This document shows, piece after piece, positions 53,361-62,982 of a stretch of DNA of 64,000 nucleotides. The stretch is taken from the NCBI GenBank assembly GCA_965229505.1, contig OZ245881.1:2542001-2606000 (forward strand), written 5' to 3'. This DNA comes from UBA6059 sp040219045. Its GTDB lineage: Bacteria; Bacteroidota; Bacteroidia; Cytophagales; Cyclobacteriaceae. Numbering within the stretch: position 1 is the first letter of the stretch; every line of letters begins with the position of its first letter. Made by a program: the position numbers and the translations under genes. Under the pieces are notes generated by a model that made no database searches, was not told where the DNA came from, and saw only the letters and a program-made list of their open reading frames with translations.

Positions 53361-53493
53361 AAACTATCCGTCACTGCGAGCATTTCAATAGGAAATGCGC
53401 GGCAGTCTTAAGCTTCTTTTGACATCTTGAAGACTAAGCCCCCATACCCGCGTCACATCGAGCGTAAGCCAAGATGTCTCCCTAATCTAGCAG
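53361..53493. repeat. Third, rearranged copy of the 172-174 bp repeat parts
   Basis: Contains part 2 (53361 onward, including AGCTTCTTTTGACATCTTGAAGACTAAG) followed by part 1 (53452-53493), in the same order as the junction between the two tandem copies (52797-52925). Thus it is a copy of the inner half of the duplication placed 0.5 kb away. Confidence 0.65.
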
Positions 53494-53547
53494 ACTGCTG
53501 GGCTACAGACATTTTCAATTATCCATTCTCAACTCTCAATTTGAAAC

Positions 53548-53832
53548 CTACCACCTTCTCCGCTTACTCACCTCATTCCCACTGATGCTCCTCTGTCTGC
53601 TACATTTAAACCGCTGATCATCCACCTGACTCAGCATTTTATGCTTAGCGCTACGCCCTTGTACCCGCGCTCGCCACATTCGGAAACTCGAAGGCTTCAT
53701 CTCCCGCCGCATCAGCTTGATGACCTCTTTTTCCGGTAGGCCAAACTGTGCCTCTATAGCATCAAAAGGCGTACGATCCTCCCATGCCATCTCAATGATA
53801 CGATCAATGTCTATGTCAGATAGGTGTACCAT
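53548..53832 (-). CDS. TIGR03643 (DUF2805) family protein
   Basis: 94 residues. The family sequence is clear: SDIDIDRIIEMAWEDRTPFDAIEAQFGLPEKEVIKLMRREMKPSSFRMWRARVQGR (split by its turn), then KHKMLSQVDDQRFKCSRQRSIS. The first half is a helix-turn-helix-like domain and the tail is basic, so nucleic-acid binding is likely. Function unknown. In other marine bacteria I recall this family beside DUF2256 and cryptochrome/photolyase genes; here the DUF2256 gene is divergent, 40 bp away, and no photolyase is visible. Confidence 0.9.
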   Translation of the reverse strand: MVHLSDIDIDRIIEMAWEDRTPFDAIEAQFGLPEKEVIKLMRREMKPSSFRMWRARVQGRSAKHKMLSQVDDQRFKCSRQRSISGNEVSKRRRW

Positions 53833-53872
53833 AGGAGTGAAACAAGAGTGGGGAGAAACTTGTTTTCGCAGG

Positions 53873-54019
53873 GTGAAAAAGCAGCATTTACCTCAAAAGA
53901 CCTGTGCCACTTGCGGTCGACCCTTCGCTTGGCGCAAGAAATGGAAGACCTGCTGGGAGGAAGTGAAGTACTGCAGCGACCGGTGCAGAAGAGGAAGGAA
54001 AATGCTTTCAACGCAGTGA
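53873..54019 (+). CDS. DUF2256 family small zinc-ribbon-like protein
   Basis: 48 residues from GTG 53873. VKKQHLPQKTCATCGRPFAWRKKWKTCW then EEVKYCSDRCRRGRK is the DUF2256 signature, with Cys in C-x-x-C and C-x-x-x-C spacing plus one central Cys, likely zinc-binding, and many basic residues. Upstream in-frame codons extend the frame over the start of the divergent TIGR03643 gene, so a later start is chosen. Function unknown; family members are often encoded near photolyases. Confidence 0.85.
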   Translation: MKKQHLPQKTCATCGRPFAWRKKWKTCWEEVKYCSDRCRRGRKMLSTQ

Positions 54020-54110
54020 AGAAGTGGTCGGATGAGTTTTCTACGCACTTATATCTTCAGTCGGACTGTCGCAATACGAAGGCACTATACTCATATGACT
54101 GCCCACAAGT

Positions 54111-57100
54111 TCATTCCCGTACCAATACCCTCTTCATCGTCACCCCATCCTGATGAATAAACCTCAGCTGATAAACTCCAAAAGGTAAGTTGGAAACGTC
54201 CAGATAGACGGGGTTCAATCCTTCCGATAGGTCATTGAAAGCCGCACGACGGACGACCTGCCCGCCAAGGCTGACCAACTCCATGACCACCGGAGCAGAT
54301 TCCGGTAGGGTAATATCAATGCGCGTACTGGAGGCGCTGGGATTAGGATAGGGATCGGTGAATAACGCAGTAAACCTGAAGCTGGCACACGCCTCATTGT
54401 TGTCAGGGCGCTCATCAGCAAAGGTGTCATAGGTCGCTGGAAGGCTAATGCAGATTTGCTCAAGCGGCGTATCGGCAGGTAGCTGTGTGTTGAGTGTCTG
54501 GACGATGCTGGTCTGATGTAGAATCGGCTGATCAAACGGTTCCGATAGGGAAATGCCACCCGGCAAGTCGATGTTGATGTCAAAACCGTTGATGTCGATG
54601 GTGCCATAGTTGGTGACGCGGACGATGATATTGATCTTATCGCCTACTACCTCCGTCTGGATGTTGTCAATAGATAGGTCGTAAAGCGGAAAGTCCACCC
54701 GTATGGACTGGCTTGTCGTATCCGTGCAGCCGACGGCATTGCGCGCAATTAATGTGACGGTATAAGTGCCCAGTTCTGTGAAGGTGTAACTGGCATCCTC
54801 CTCACTCGAGATGGGCTGGGTGGAAGGCTCCACAAACCATAGATAGTCAGTGGCGCCCTCACTACGATTGAAGAAGTTTACCTCCAATGGTGGAGGCCCG
54901 AAGTTGGTCGAAGGTGAGAAGTCCGCAATAGGAGATGCGTTGACGACCACCTCCTGGGTGCTGGTAGCGGTGCAGCCTTTGAGTGTAGTGACGGTCAGCG
55001 AGACATCATACGTACCCGCTACCGCAAAATTGAAAAAGGTGGTAGGGCCATTGGCAGTGCCCAGACCGGCAAAGTCCCAGGTACGTGAGATGATTGAGTC
55101 GCCAGGAGCGACTGAGCGGTCGATAAACTGCGCAAAATCATTGTCACAGGCAGTAGTATGCTCAAAGGCTACCGCAATGGGCTCCTCGATGATGACTTCT
55201 GTGGTGGTTGTCACTGAGCAAAGGTTTTCATAGTCGACGGTCAGGAGAACAGGATAAGTACCTGGTCCAGGGAAGTCATAGCTGACAGAGTCATTTTCGA
55301 AGATAAGGTCTTCGATCTCCCATAAATAGCCGGTGATAAGATTGTCTTCATCCTGCGTCGTGTTGTCAGTTAACAATACGGGATCACCGAGACACCCTTG
55401 CTCCACAGCGATGGAAGGGGCAGGTGCCTTAAGCACCTGAATAACCGTAGTGGTGGTACCCACACATTCAAAATTGCTGGAAGCGGTCAGCTCGATTTCA
55501 TATTCGCCCGGAGCAGAGAAAGTAAACTCCGGGTTCTGCTCACTAGAGGTACCCTGATCAGCAAATACCCATTCCCACTGGGTGATATTGGCATCCTGTA
55601 CCATGGTGGTATCAATGAACCTGACCGGTTGATCTGCACAGGCCAGCTCTACTTCAAACCCCACCTCAGGAAGTGCGTGGATGACCAATGTATCTACCTC
55701 GGTACTTGAGCAACTCAAATCGTTGGTGGCAGTTAGACTGACCGGATATTTGCCTGGTGCCTGGTAGGTATAGCTCGGTTCGTTGATAGTCGCCGAAGTA
55801 CCATCTCCAAGGTCCCAGAGATAGCTCTCCACACCATTACCACTGGTCTCATTGATGAACAGCGTCTCTTGACCTAAGCAGTCGTTCTGCCAGTCAAAGG
55901 CTACTTCCGGAGAGGCATTGACGGAGATCGTTCTGAGCGTGTCACTTTCACAGCCTGGGATGCTAGCCGTCAGGCGGATGGGCTGTTCTCCCGCTTCGCT
56001 AAATACCACACTCGTGTCTCCTGTTGCGGTAAAGCTCTGGGTGGTGGTAAGCCAGTGATAGGTCACCACGCTATCCGGCCCATCGAAGGCGGAAGTATTC
56101 GTCAGTAGGATCTCATCATCTGCGCAATAAGCCTGATCTGCTTCCTGGAAGCTGGCGATGGGAGGGTCATAGATGGTGATGGTTTGGGTGGTAGAGTTGG
56201 TGCATCCGTTGGATGCTTCTACATCAAGTCGGGTAGTATAGTGTCCGGTTACGGGGAATTGGAAGGAGGGGTTTTGAAGGTCACTATCTTCAGTGCCGTC
56301 GTTATCAAAGTCCCAGGAGTAGGCATCAATATTATTAGAGTTGTTGATAACAATGAATGAGTTTTCACTGTCAATGCAATTGTTTGACGAGCTAAAGCTG
56401 ATGTCGGGGGCAAACGATGGAGAAACATTGACAGATTTGGTCAGATAACTACTTCTTCCCAGATCGTTAAATGCTGTGAGGGTAATTGAGTAGGATCCAT
56501 CTTGAGAGAAGCTAATATTTGTAGGATGTGATTCGTCACTAGTTGAGGTATTTGCAAAACATGGATTGGGGAAAGATATCCGCTGCAATTGCTGGCTGGA
56601 TTGGTTCATTCCAAAGAATGTGTATTCACTTTCATTTTTCACTCCGTTGATAGCAAATAAGTTGGCGGAGAAAACGCCAAGTTTGTCAGAGGTGATAATG
56701 TTACCGGAGTTAAGCGATAAATCAGTACCCAGATCCACAACTTTCAGATTGCCGGATGTAGACCCTGAGATGAGGTAGAATATGCCTTGATCGACAAATA
56801 GGTTCATGTCAGTGGCATCATTGATAGGGGTATCGAGAATTAGTTGTTGATTAATGGTCGGAGGCTGATCTATCCCATTCCCAAAAGTTAAATGAGTGAT
56901 ATTTCCAGCTGAAATAAACCCATGCCAAATACCTGTGGTTTGTTCGAAGAATAGTTTAACACCAGTAGGGGATCCTGAAATAGTTATTGGACTTCCAGTA
57001 GCCGAGTTACCAATAGAAGTCCCAAAAGAAATAAGGGATACCCGGTTAGTGCCATTAGCAAGCAATCCATAGAAGTTACCAAAATGTTCGACCACATCAA

Positions 57101-60100
57101 TCATTCTGGTATTTGGATTTATCGGAGTGAAGGTGATCGGTGTAACAATGGGTTCATTCGAAAGGCTTTCGCCAAAATCTAGTTTAATGAGGGAACCATT
57201 AAAATTGCTCAGCACACCTACCCAATTGTTCTGATGTTTGACAATACTGATTTTGTATGTGTTGCCCAGAGATACCCCACTTAAATCCAACTGCTCAACG
57301 GAAGGCGCAGGGTTAGTAAGATTTGTACCGAAGCTGATTCTGTTGACTACATTGCCGAATCTGGATACGAATCCGAACCATCCTTCGTCACTATGAACTA
57401 ACTCTAACCCTACATAGTCAGTAGCACTAGGAACAGCGAGTGCAGCATCGGCTGTAGGTGTCAACGCAAGATCACCTTCACAGAAGTCCCACAGGTATGA
57501 AGTGGCGTTGGATGAGTTGTTCTCAATTTCTAAATTTTGTCCAATACAAATATCACTTTGTATGCTGAAGTCCACGTTAGGGAACACTGCTTCCTGTACT
57601 GTGACTTCCTTATTCACCTCAAAAGAGCAATCCTGAGATGTTTCGATGGCCAATTGAACATCGAATTGCCCAGGTTCACCAAATGATAATAAAGTTGACT
57701 GTTCTTCAGAGAAATTATTTTCATTAACTGTCCAAAGCCAATCAATAATTTGATCACCGTCCAAGGTTTGATCAATGCCTTCGAACGTATAGTTAATGTT
57801 TTCTACTAGGTTATCAGGAACGACAAAATCGGCTAATGAACCATCATTTACATTCAATACCTTAGAAGATGTAATTGTACAGTTTTCATCACTGACGTTT
57901 AGTGATACGATGTATTGACCACCTTGCGCATATGAATGCGTGGGTTCGAATAAAGTGCTGGTCGGGATTTCATCACCAAAGCTCCATTCATAATTAATAT
58001 TAGTCCCGACATCTGATTGGTTGATAAATTGAACAGGTTCTTCAAAGCAGTTATTCGTCCAATCAAAAGAGGCAATAGGTCCGTCAAGTACGTTGACTAT
58101 TTCAATATAAGAGTCAGCGCAACCATCAGCGAGCGTTGCTGTTAGGCTTAATGATTTTGATCCAGGCTCATCAAACCGAAAAACAGGATTTTTTTCAGAG
58201 CTATCTTCCTGACCGTCATTATCAAAATCCCAACTCCATTCAATAGGAGCCTGAGAATCCACAATTGTAGAATTGGTAATAGTGATATCAGTGTTAGTAC
58301 AAGTCGTCCCCGAGAGGGAAAAATCCGTAATAGGTGAGTCATAGATGGTTATCTCCTGGGTGGCGAAGTTGTTGCAGCCGTTGGATGCTTCTACATCAAG
58401 TCGGGTAGTATAGCTTCCGGTTGCAGGGAATTGGAAGGAGGGGTTTTGAAGGTCACTATCTTCAGTGCCGTCGTTATCAAAGTCCCAGGAGTAGGCATCA
58501 ATATTATTAGAGTTGTTGATAACAATGAATGAGTTTTCACTGTCAATGCAATTGTTTGACGAGCTAAAGCTGATGTCGGGGGCAAACGATGGAGAAACAT
58601 TGACAGATTTGGTCAGATAACTACTTCTTCCCAGATCGTTAAATGCTGTGAGGGTAATTGAGTAGGATCCATCTTGAGAGAAGCTAATATTTGTAGGATG
58701 TGATTCGTCACTAGTTGAGGTATTTGCAAAACATGGATTGGGGAAAGATATCCGCTGCAATTGCTGGCTGGATTGGTTCATTCCAAAGAATGTGTATTCA
58801 CTTTCATTTTTCACTCCGTTGATAGCAAATAAGTTGGCGGAGAAAACGCCAAGTTTGTCAGAGGTGATAATGTTACCGGAGTTAAGCGATAAATCAGTAC
58901 CCAGATCCACAACTTTCAGATTGCCGGATGTAGACCCTGAGATGAGGTAGAATATGCCTTGATCGACAAATAGGTTCATGTCAGTGGCATCATTGATAGG
59001 GGTATCGAGAATTAGTTGTTGATTAATGGTCGGAGGCTGATCTATCCCATTCCCAAAAGTTAAATGAGTGATATTTCCAGCTGAAATAAACCCATGCCAA
59101 ATACCTGTGGTTTGTTCGAAGAATAGTTTAACACCAGTAGGGGATCCTGAAATAGTTATTGGACTTCCAGTAGCCGAGTTACCAATAGAAGTCCCAAAAG
59201 AAATAAGGGATACCCGGTTAGTGCCATTAGCAAGCAATCCATAGAAGTTACCAAAATGTTCGACCACATCAATCATTCTGGTATTTGGATTTATCGGAGT
59301 GAAGGTGATCGGTGTAACAATGGGTTCATTCGAAAGGCTTTCGCCAAAATCTAGTTTAATGAGGGAACCATTAAAGTTGCTCAGCACACCTACCCAATTG
59401 TTCTGATGTTTGACAATACTGATTTTGTATGTGTTGCCCAGAGATACCCCACTTAAATCCAACTGCTCAACGGAAGGCGCAGGGTTAGTAAGATTTGTAC
59501 CGAAGCTGATTCTGTTGACTACATTGCCGAATCTGGATACGAATCCGAACCATCCTTCGTCACTATGAACTAACTCTAACCCTACATAGTCAGTAGCACT
59601 AGGCACGGAGAGTGCAGCATTGGCTGTAGGTGTCAACGCAAGATCACCTTCACAGAAGTCCCACAGGTATGAAGTGGCGTTGGATGAGTTGTTCTCAATT
59701 TCTAAATTTTGTCCAATACAAATATCACTTTGTATGCTGAAGTCCACGTTAGGGAACACTGCTTCCTGTACTGTGACTTCCTTATTCACCTCAAAAGAGC
59801 AATCCTGAGATGTTTCGATGGCCAATTGAACATCGAATTGCCCAGGTTGACCAAATGATAATAAAGTTGACTGTTCTTCAGAGAAATTATTTTCATTAAC
59901 TGTCCAAAGCCAATCAATAATTTGATCACCGTCCAAGGTTTGATCAATGCCTTCGAACGTATAGTTAATGTTTTCTACTAGGTTATCAGGAACGACAAAA
60001 TCGGCTAATGAACCATCATTTACATTCAATACCTTAGAAGATGTACTTGTACAGTTTTCATCACTGACGTTTAGTGATACGATGTATTGACCACCTTGCG

Positions 60101-61997
60101 CATATGAATGCGTGGGTTCGAATAAAGTGCTGGTCGGGATTTCATCACCAAAGCTCCATTCATAATTAATATTAGTCCCGACATCTGATTGGTTGATAAA
60201 TTGAACAGGTTCTTCAAAGCAGTTATTCGTCCAATCAAAAGAGGCAATAGGTCCGTCAAGTACGTTGACTATTTCAATATAAGAGTCAGCGCAACCATCA
60301 GCGAGCGTTGCTGTTAGGCTTAATGATTTTGATCCAGGCTCATCAAACCGAAAAACAGGATTTTTTTCAGAGCTATCTTCCTGACCGTCATTATCAAAAT
60401 CCCAACTCCATTCAATAGGAGCCTGAGAATCCACAATTGTAGAATTGGTAATAGTGATATCAGTGTTAGTACAAGTCGTCCCCGAGAGGGAAAAATCCGT
60501 AATAGGTGAGTCATAGATGGTTATCTCCTGGGTGGCGAAGTTGTTGCAGCCGTTGGATGCTTCTACATCAAGTCGGGTAGTATAGCTTCCGGTTGCAGGG
60601 AATTGGAAGGAGGGGTTTTGAAGGTCACTATCTTCAGTGCCGTCGTTATCAAAGTCCCAGGAGTAGGCATCAATATTATTAGAGTTGTTGATAACAATGA
60701 ATGAGTTTTCACTGTCAATGCAATTGTTTGACGAGCTAAAGCTGATGTCGGGGGCAAACGATGGAGAAACATTGACAGATTTGGTCAGATAACTACTTCT
60801 TCCCAGATCGTTAAATGCTGTGAGGGTAATTGAGTAGGATCCATCTTGAGAGAAGCTAATATTTGTAGGATGTGATTCGTCACTAGTTGAGGTATTTGCA
60901 AAACATGGATTGGGGAAAGATATCCGCTGCAATTGCTGGCTGGATTGGTTCATTCCAAAGAATGTGTATTCACTTTCATTTTTCACTCCGTTGATAGCAA
61001 ATAAGTTGGCGGAGAAAACGCCAAGTTTGTCAGAGGTGATAATGTTACCGGAGTTAAGCGATAAATCAGTACCCAGATCCACAACTTTCAGATTGCCGGA
61101 TGTAGACCCTGAGATGAGGTAGAATATGCCTTGATCGACAAATAGGTTCATGTCAGTGGCATCATTGATAGGGGTATCGAGAATTAGTTGTTGATTAATG
61201 GTCGGAGGCTGATCTATCCCATTCCCAAAAGTTAAATGAGTGATATTTCCAGCTGAAATAAACCCATGCCAAATACCTGTGGTTTGTTCGAAGAATAGTT
61301 TAACACCAGTAGGGGATCCTGAAATAGTTATTGGACTTCCAGTAGCCGAGTTACCAATAGAAGTCCCAAAAGAAATAAGGGATACCCGGTTAGTGCCATT
61401 AGCAAGCAATCCATAGAAGTTACCAAAATGTTCGACCACATCAATCATTCTGGTATTTGGATTTATCGGAGTGAAGGTGATCGGTGTAACAATGGGTTCA
61501 TTCGAAAGGCTTTCGCCAAAATCTAGTTTAATGAGGGAACCATTAAAGTTGCTCAGCACACCTACCCAATTGTTCTGATGTTTGACAATACTGATTTTGT
61601 ATGTGTTGCCCAGAGATACCCCACTTAAATCCAACTGCTCAACGGAAGGCGCAGGGTTAGTAAGATTTGTACCGAAGCTGATTCTGTTGACTACATTGCC
61701 GAATCTGGATACGAATCCGAACCATCCTTCGTCACTATGAACTAACTCTAACCCTACATAGTCAGTAGCACTAGGCACGGAGAGTGCAGCATTGGCTGTA
61801 GGTGTCAACGCAAGATCACCTTCACAGAAGTCCCATTCATAGGCAGAAGCATTTACCGAAAAGTTATCAATTACTAAACTCTCACCGATACATACTTCAT
61901 TTGGAGTGTCGAAATTGGCCTCTTGCGCACTCAATTGTACTGAAAGTGCTAGGAGCACGCATGAAAACAAAAATCTTACAAATAAATTATGAGCCAT
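54111..61997 (-). CDS. Giant secreted PKD-repeat protein with T9SS sorting domain
   Basis: 2628 residues. Signal peptide (FLFSCVLLALSVQLSAQ), then three copies of a block: the first two full (724 residues), the third partial. Each block begins as a PKD domain (CIGESLVIDNFSVNASAYEWDFCEGDL), is interrupted by about 290 residues of six propeller-like strands (for example WFGFVSRFGNVVNRISFG, WVGVLSNFNGSLIKLDFG, WHGFISAGNITHLTFG), and resumes PKD sequence (HPTNISFSQDGSYSITLTAFND). Four ordinary PKD domains follow in each block. About eight further PKD domains, a CARDB-like domain (about 2440-2540) and a type A sorting domain (YPNPSASSTRIDI ... VTMKRVLVRE) end the protein. It is probably a surface or released adhesin or polymer-binding protein; the ligand is unknown. 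The start is ATG 61997. Confidence 0.88.
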   Translation of the reverse strand: MAHNLFVRFLFSCVLLALSVQLSAQEANFDTPNEVCIGESLVIDNFSVNASAYEWDFCEGDLALTPTANAALSVPSATDYVGLELVHSDEGWFGFVSRFGNVVNRISFGTNLTNPAPSVEQLDLSGVSLGNTYKISIVKHQNNWVGVLSNFNGSLIKLDFGESLSNEPIVTPITFTPINPNTRMIDVVEHFGNFYGLLANGTNRVSLISFGTSIGNSATGSPITISGSPTGVKLFFEQTTGIWHGFISAGNITHLTFGNGIDQPPTINQQLILDTPINDATDMNLFVDQGIFYLISGSTSGNLKVVDLGTDLSLNSGNIITSDKLGVFSANLFAINGVKNESEYTFFGMNQSSQQLQRISFPNPCFANTSTSDESHPTNISFSQDGSYSITLTAFNDLGRSSYLTKSVNVSPSFAPDISFSSSNNCIDSENSFIVINNSNNIDAYSWDFDNDGTEDSDLQNPSFQFPATGSYTTRLDVEASNGCNNFATQEITIYDSPITDFSLSGTTCTNTDITITNSTIVDSQAPIEWSWDFDNDGQEDSSEKNPVFRFDEPGSKSLSLTATLADGCADSYIEIVNVLDGPIASFDWTNNCFEEPVQFINQSDVGTNINYEWSFGDEIPTSTLFEPTHSYAQGGQYIVSLNVSDENCTSTSSKVLNVNDGSLADFVVPDNLVENINYTFEGIDQTLDGDQIIDWLWTVNENNFSEEQSTLLSFGQPGQFDVQLAIETSQDCSFEVNKEVTVQEAVFPNVDFSIQSDICIGQNLEIENNSSNATSYLWDFCEGDLALTPTANAALSVPSATDYVGLELVHSDEGWFGFVSRFGNVVNRISFGTNLTNPAPSVEQLDLSGVSLGNTYKISIVKHQNNWVGVLSNFNGSLIKLDFGESLSNEPIVTPITFTPINPNTRMIDVVEHFGNFYGLLANGTNRVSLISFGTSIGNSATGSPITISGSPTGVKLFFEQTTGIWHGFISAGNITHLTFGNGIDQPPTINQQLILDTPINDATDMNLFVDQGIFYLISGSTSGNLKVVDLGTDLSLNSGNIITSDKLGVFSANLFAINGVKNESEYTFFGMNQSSQQLQRISFPNPCFANTSTSDESHPTNISFSQDGSYSITLTAFNDLGRSSYLTKSVNVSPSFAPDISFSSSNNCIDSENSFIVINNSNNIDAYSWDFDNDGTEDSDLQNPSFQFPATGSYTTRLDVEASNGCNNFATQEITIYDSPITDFSLSGTTCTNTDITITNSTIVDSQAPIEWSWDFDNDGQEDSSEKNPVFRFDEPGSKSLSLTATLADGCADSYIEIVNVLDGPIASFDWTNNCFEEPVQFINQSDVGTNINYEWSFGDEIPTSTLFEPTHSYAQGGQYIVSLNVSDENCTITSSKVLNVNDGSLADFVVPDNLVENINYTFEGIDQTLDGDQIIDWLWTVNENNFSEEQSTLLSFGEPGQFDVQLAIETSQDCSFEVNKEVTVQEAVFPNVDFSIQSDICIGQNLEIENNSSNATSYLWDFCEGDLALTPTADAALAVPSATDYVGLELVHSDEGWFGFVSRFGNVVNRISFGTNLTNPAPSVEQLDLSGVSLGNTYKISIVKHQNNWVGVLSNFNGSLIKLDFGESLSNEPIVTPITFTPINPNTRMIDVVEHFGNFYGLLANGTNRVSLISFGTSIGNSATGSPITISGSPTGVKLFFEQTTGIWHGFISAGNITHLTFGNGIDQPPTINQQLILDTPINDATDMNLFVDQGIFYLISGSTSGNLKVVDLGTDLSLNSGNIITSDKLGVFSANLFAINGVKNESEYTFFGMNQSSQQLQRISFPNPCFANTSTSDESHPTNISFSQDGSYSITLTAFNDLGRSSYLTKSVNVSPSFAPDISFSSSNNCIDSENSFIVINNSNNIDAYSWDFDNDGTEDSDLQNPSFQFPVTGHYTTRLDVEASNGCTNSTTQTITIYDPPIASFQEADQAYCADDEILLTNTSAFDGPDSVVTYHWLTTTQSFTATGDTSVVFSEAGEQPIRLTASIPGCESDTLRTISVNASPEVAFDWQNDCLGQETLFINETSGNGVESYLWDLGDGTSATINEPSYTYQAPGKYPVSLTATNDLSCSSTEVDTLVIHALPEVGFEVELACADQPVRFIDTTMVQDANITQWEWVFADQGTSSEQNPEFTFSAPGEYEIELTASSNFECVGTTTTVIQVLKAPAPSIAVEQGCLGDPVLLTDNTTQDEDNLITGYLWEIEDLIFENDSVSYDFPGPGTYPVLLTVDYENLCSVTTTTEVIIEEPIAVAFEHTTACDNDFAQFIDRSVAPGDSIISRTWDFAGLGTANGPTTFFNFAVAGTYDVSLTVTTLKGCTATSTQEVVVNASPIADFSPSTNFGPPPLEVNFFNRSEGATDYLWFVEPSTQPISSEEDASYTFTELGTYTVTLIARNAVGCTDTTSQSIRVDFPLYDLSIDNIQTEVVGDKINIIVRVTNYGTIDINGFDINIDLPGGISLSEPFDQPILHQTSIVQTLNTQLPADTPLEQICISLPATYDTFADERPDNNEACASFRFTALFTDPYPNPSASSTRIDITLPESAPVVMELVSLGGQVVRRAAFNDLSEGLNPVYLDVSNLPFGVYQLRFIHQDGVTMKRVLVRE
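56206..61835. repeat. 2172-bp tandem repeat, about 2.6 copies
   Basis: The sequence at 56206-57491 recurs at +2172 and +4344 with only scattered substitutions; full units are 57492-59663 and 59664-61835. Differences I could read between copies are few (for example near 57211 and 59374, 57684 and 59848, 57867 and 60039), so identity is close to 99 percent. The period is a multiple of three (724 codons), so copy-number change keeps the reading frame. The right edge is in the first PKD-propeller block, the left edge in the third block. Confidence 0.92.
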
Positions 61998-62058
61998 TCA
62001 TTAATCAGACATTCTTTTATAAGTCCTGTATTGGCTAAATTACATCATATTTCAATGT

Positions 62059-62982
62059 ATGAATCAATTGACATCTCCTATTTCAATTTTCGTTTACAAG
62101 AGACCTGAACATACCCAAAGAACGTTAAAATCATTGGCTAGAAATGTAGGAGCCAGCAAATCAGATGTAATAGTATATTCTGATGGATTTAAATCAAAGG
62201 AAGATGAAACTGGGGTGAGACAAGTTAGGGAGCTAATCCGGTTGCCCGAATGGATGAAATCATTTGGTACTTTTACTGTTATTGAGAGGAGATCGAACTT
62301 AGGTCTTGCAACCTCAATTATTTCTGGCCTTAACGAAACATTCAAAAATCATCCATCGACAATTGTACTTGAAGATGACATTGAGACTCATCCTCGTTTT
62401 CTTGAATATATGAATGCTGGTTTGGACTTTTACAACGACCACCCCAATGTTGGATCTATAAATTCTTGGATGAGATCGATCATAGGCTTGCCACAATTTA
62501 TGCTAATTCCTGGGGGTGATTGTTGGGGGTGGGCTACCTGGAGAAAGAAATGGAAATTATTTGAACCAGATTCTGCCGAACTGATTAGATTGATTCGAGG
62601 ACATCCACTAAGAAAAAGGTTGGAAAAAGACTGGATTAATCTGTTAATTGAAAATGAACGTGGTAATAATGACTCGTGGCACATTCGTTGGCTAATATCA
62701 CAAATTATCAACGACCAATATGGGCTTTTTCCAGGAAAATCGATGATTAGGAATATAGGCATGGACGGTTCTGGAACACATTTTAAGACCTCAATTCAGG
62801 TCAAATTTGATAGTTGGGAAGAATTTGATTCGGATTTCAGTTTCCCTTTGCTATCTAGTCCATCAAATGGAATAGCATATAATAAAATCCGCCATGACCG
62901 CTTAAAAAAGAGGATGTTGCATCAATTATCTGTACAAAAATCCTTGATAACGAAAACGCTGAGAAATGTATTTCAATCTTAA
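62059..62982 (+). CDS. Glycosyltransferase (GT-A, family 2-like)
   Basis: 307 residues. N-terminal GT-A fold: PISIFVYKRPEHTQRTLKSLA, NLGLATSIISGLNETF and the acidic STIVLEDDIETHPRFLEYMN that replaces DxD as the nucleotide-sugar/metal site. PGGDCWGWATWRKKWKLF is a pattern common in GNT-I/GT2-like enzymes of bacterial glycan clusters. No membrane helix, so it is likely to act at the cytoplasmic membrane surface. Divergent from the giant PKD gene (61-bp gap) and first gene of a tight cluster (17-bp overlap with the acyltransferase). Substrates unknown. Confidence 0.87.
   Translation: MNQLTSPISIFVYKRPEHTQRTLKSLARNVGASKSDVIVYSDGFKSKEDETGVRQVRELIRLPEWMKSFGTFTVIERRSNLGLATSIISGLNETFKNHPSTIVLEDDIETHPRFLEYMNAGLDFYNDHPNVGSINSWMRSIIGLPQFMLIPGGDCWGWATWRKKWKLFEPDSAELIRLIRGHPLRKRLEKDWINLLIENERGNNDSWHIRWLISQIINDQYGLFPGKSMIRNIGMDGSGTHFKTSIQVKFDSWEEFDSDFSFPLLSSPSNGIAYNKIRHDRLKKRMLHQLSVQKSLITKTLRNVFQS

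Larger units (their letters stand above)
52347..53547. other. Gene-free, repeat-rich region of 1.2 kb
   Basis: No open frame here looks like a protein. The stretch holds a MITE-like element (52435-52642), a palindromic dispersed repeat in two opposite copies (52652, 53286), and three copies of a two-part repeat (52714-53493). Between them, about 53020-53220, is unassigned sequence with short imperfect palindromes (for example near ATGCCTCCGGCAT). It looks like a landing zone for small non-coding repeats. The promoter of the upstream DUF2723 gene should lie at its left end. Confidence 0.7.

Noticed and set aside
56206..61835. Long tandem repeats considered as CRISPR or as an assembly of phage tail genes
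   Set aside because: Repeats are 2172 bp, coding, in frame and contiguous with a signal peptide and a T9SS tail; there are no short repeats with spacers anywhere in the window.
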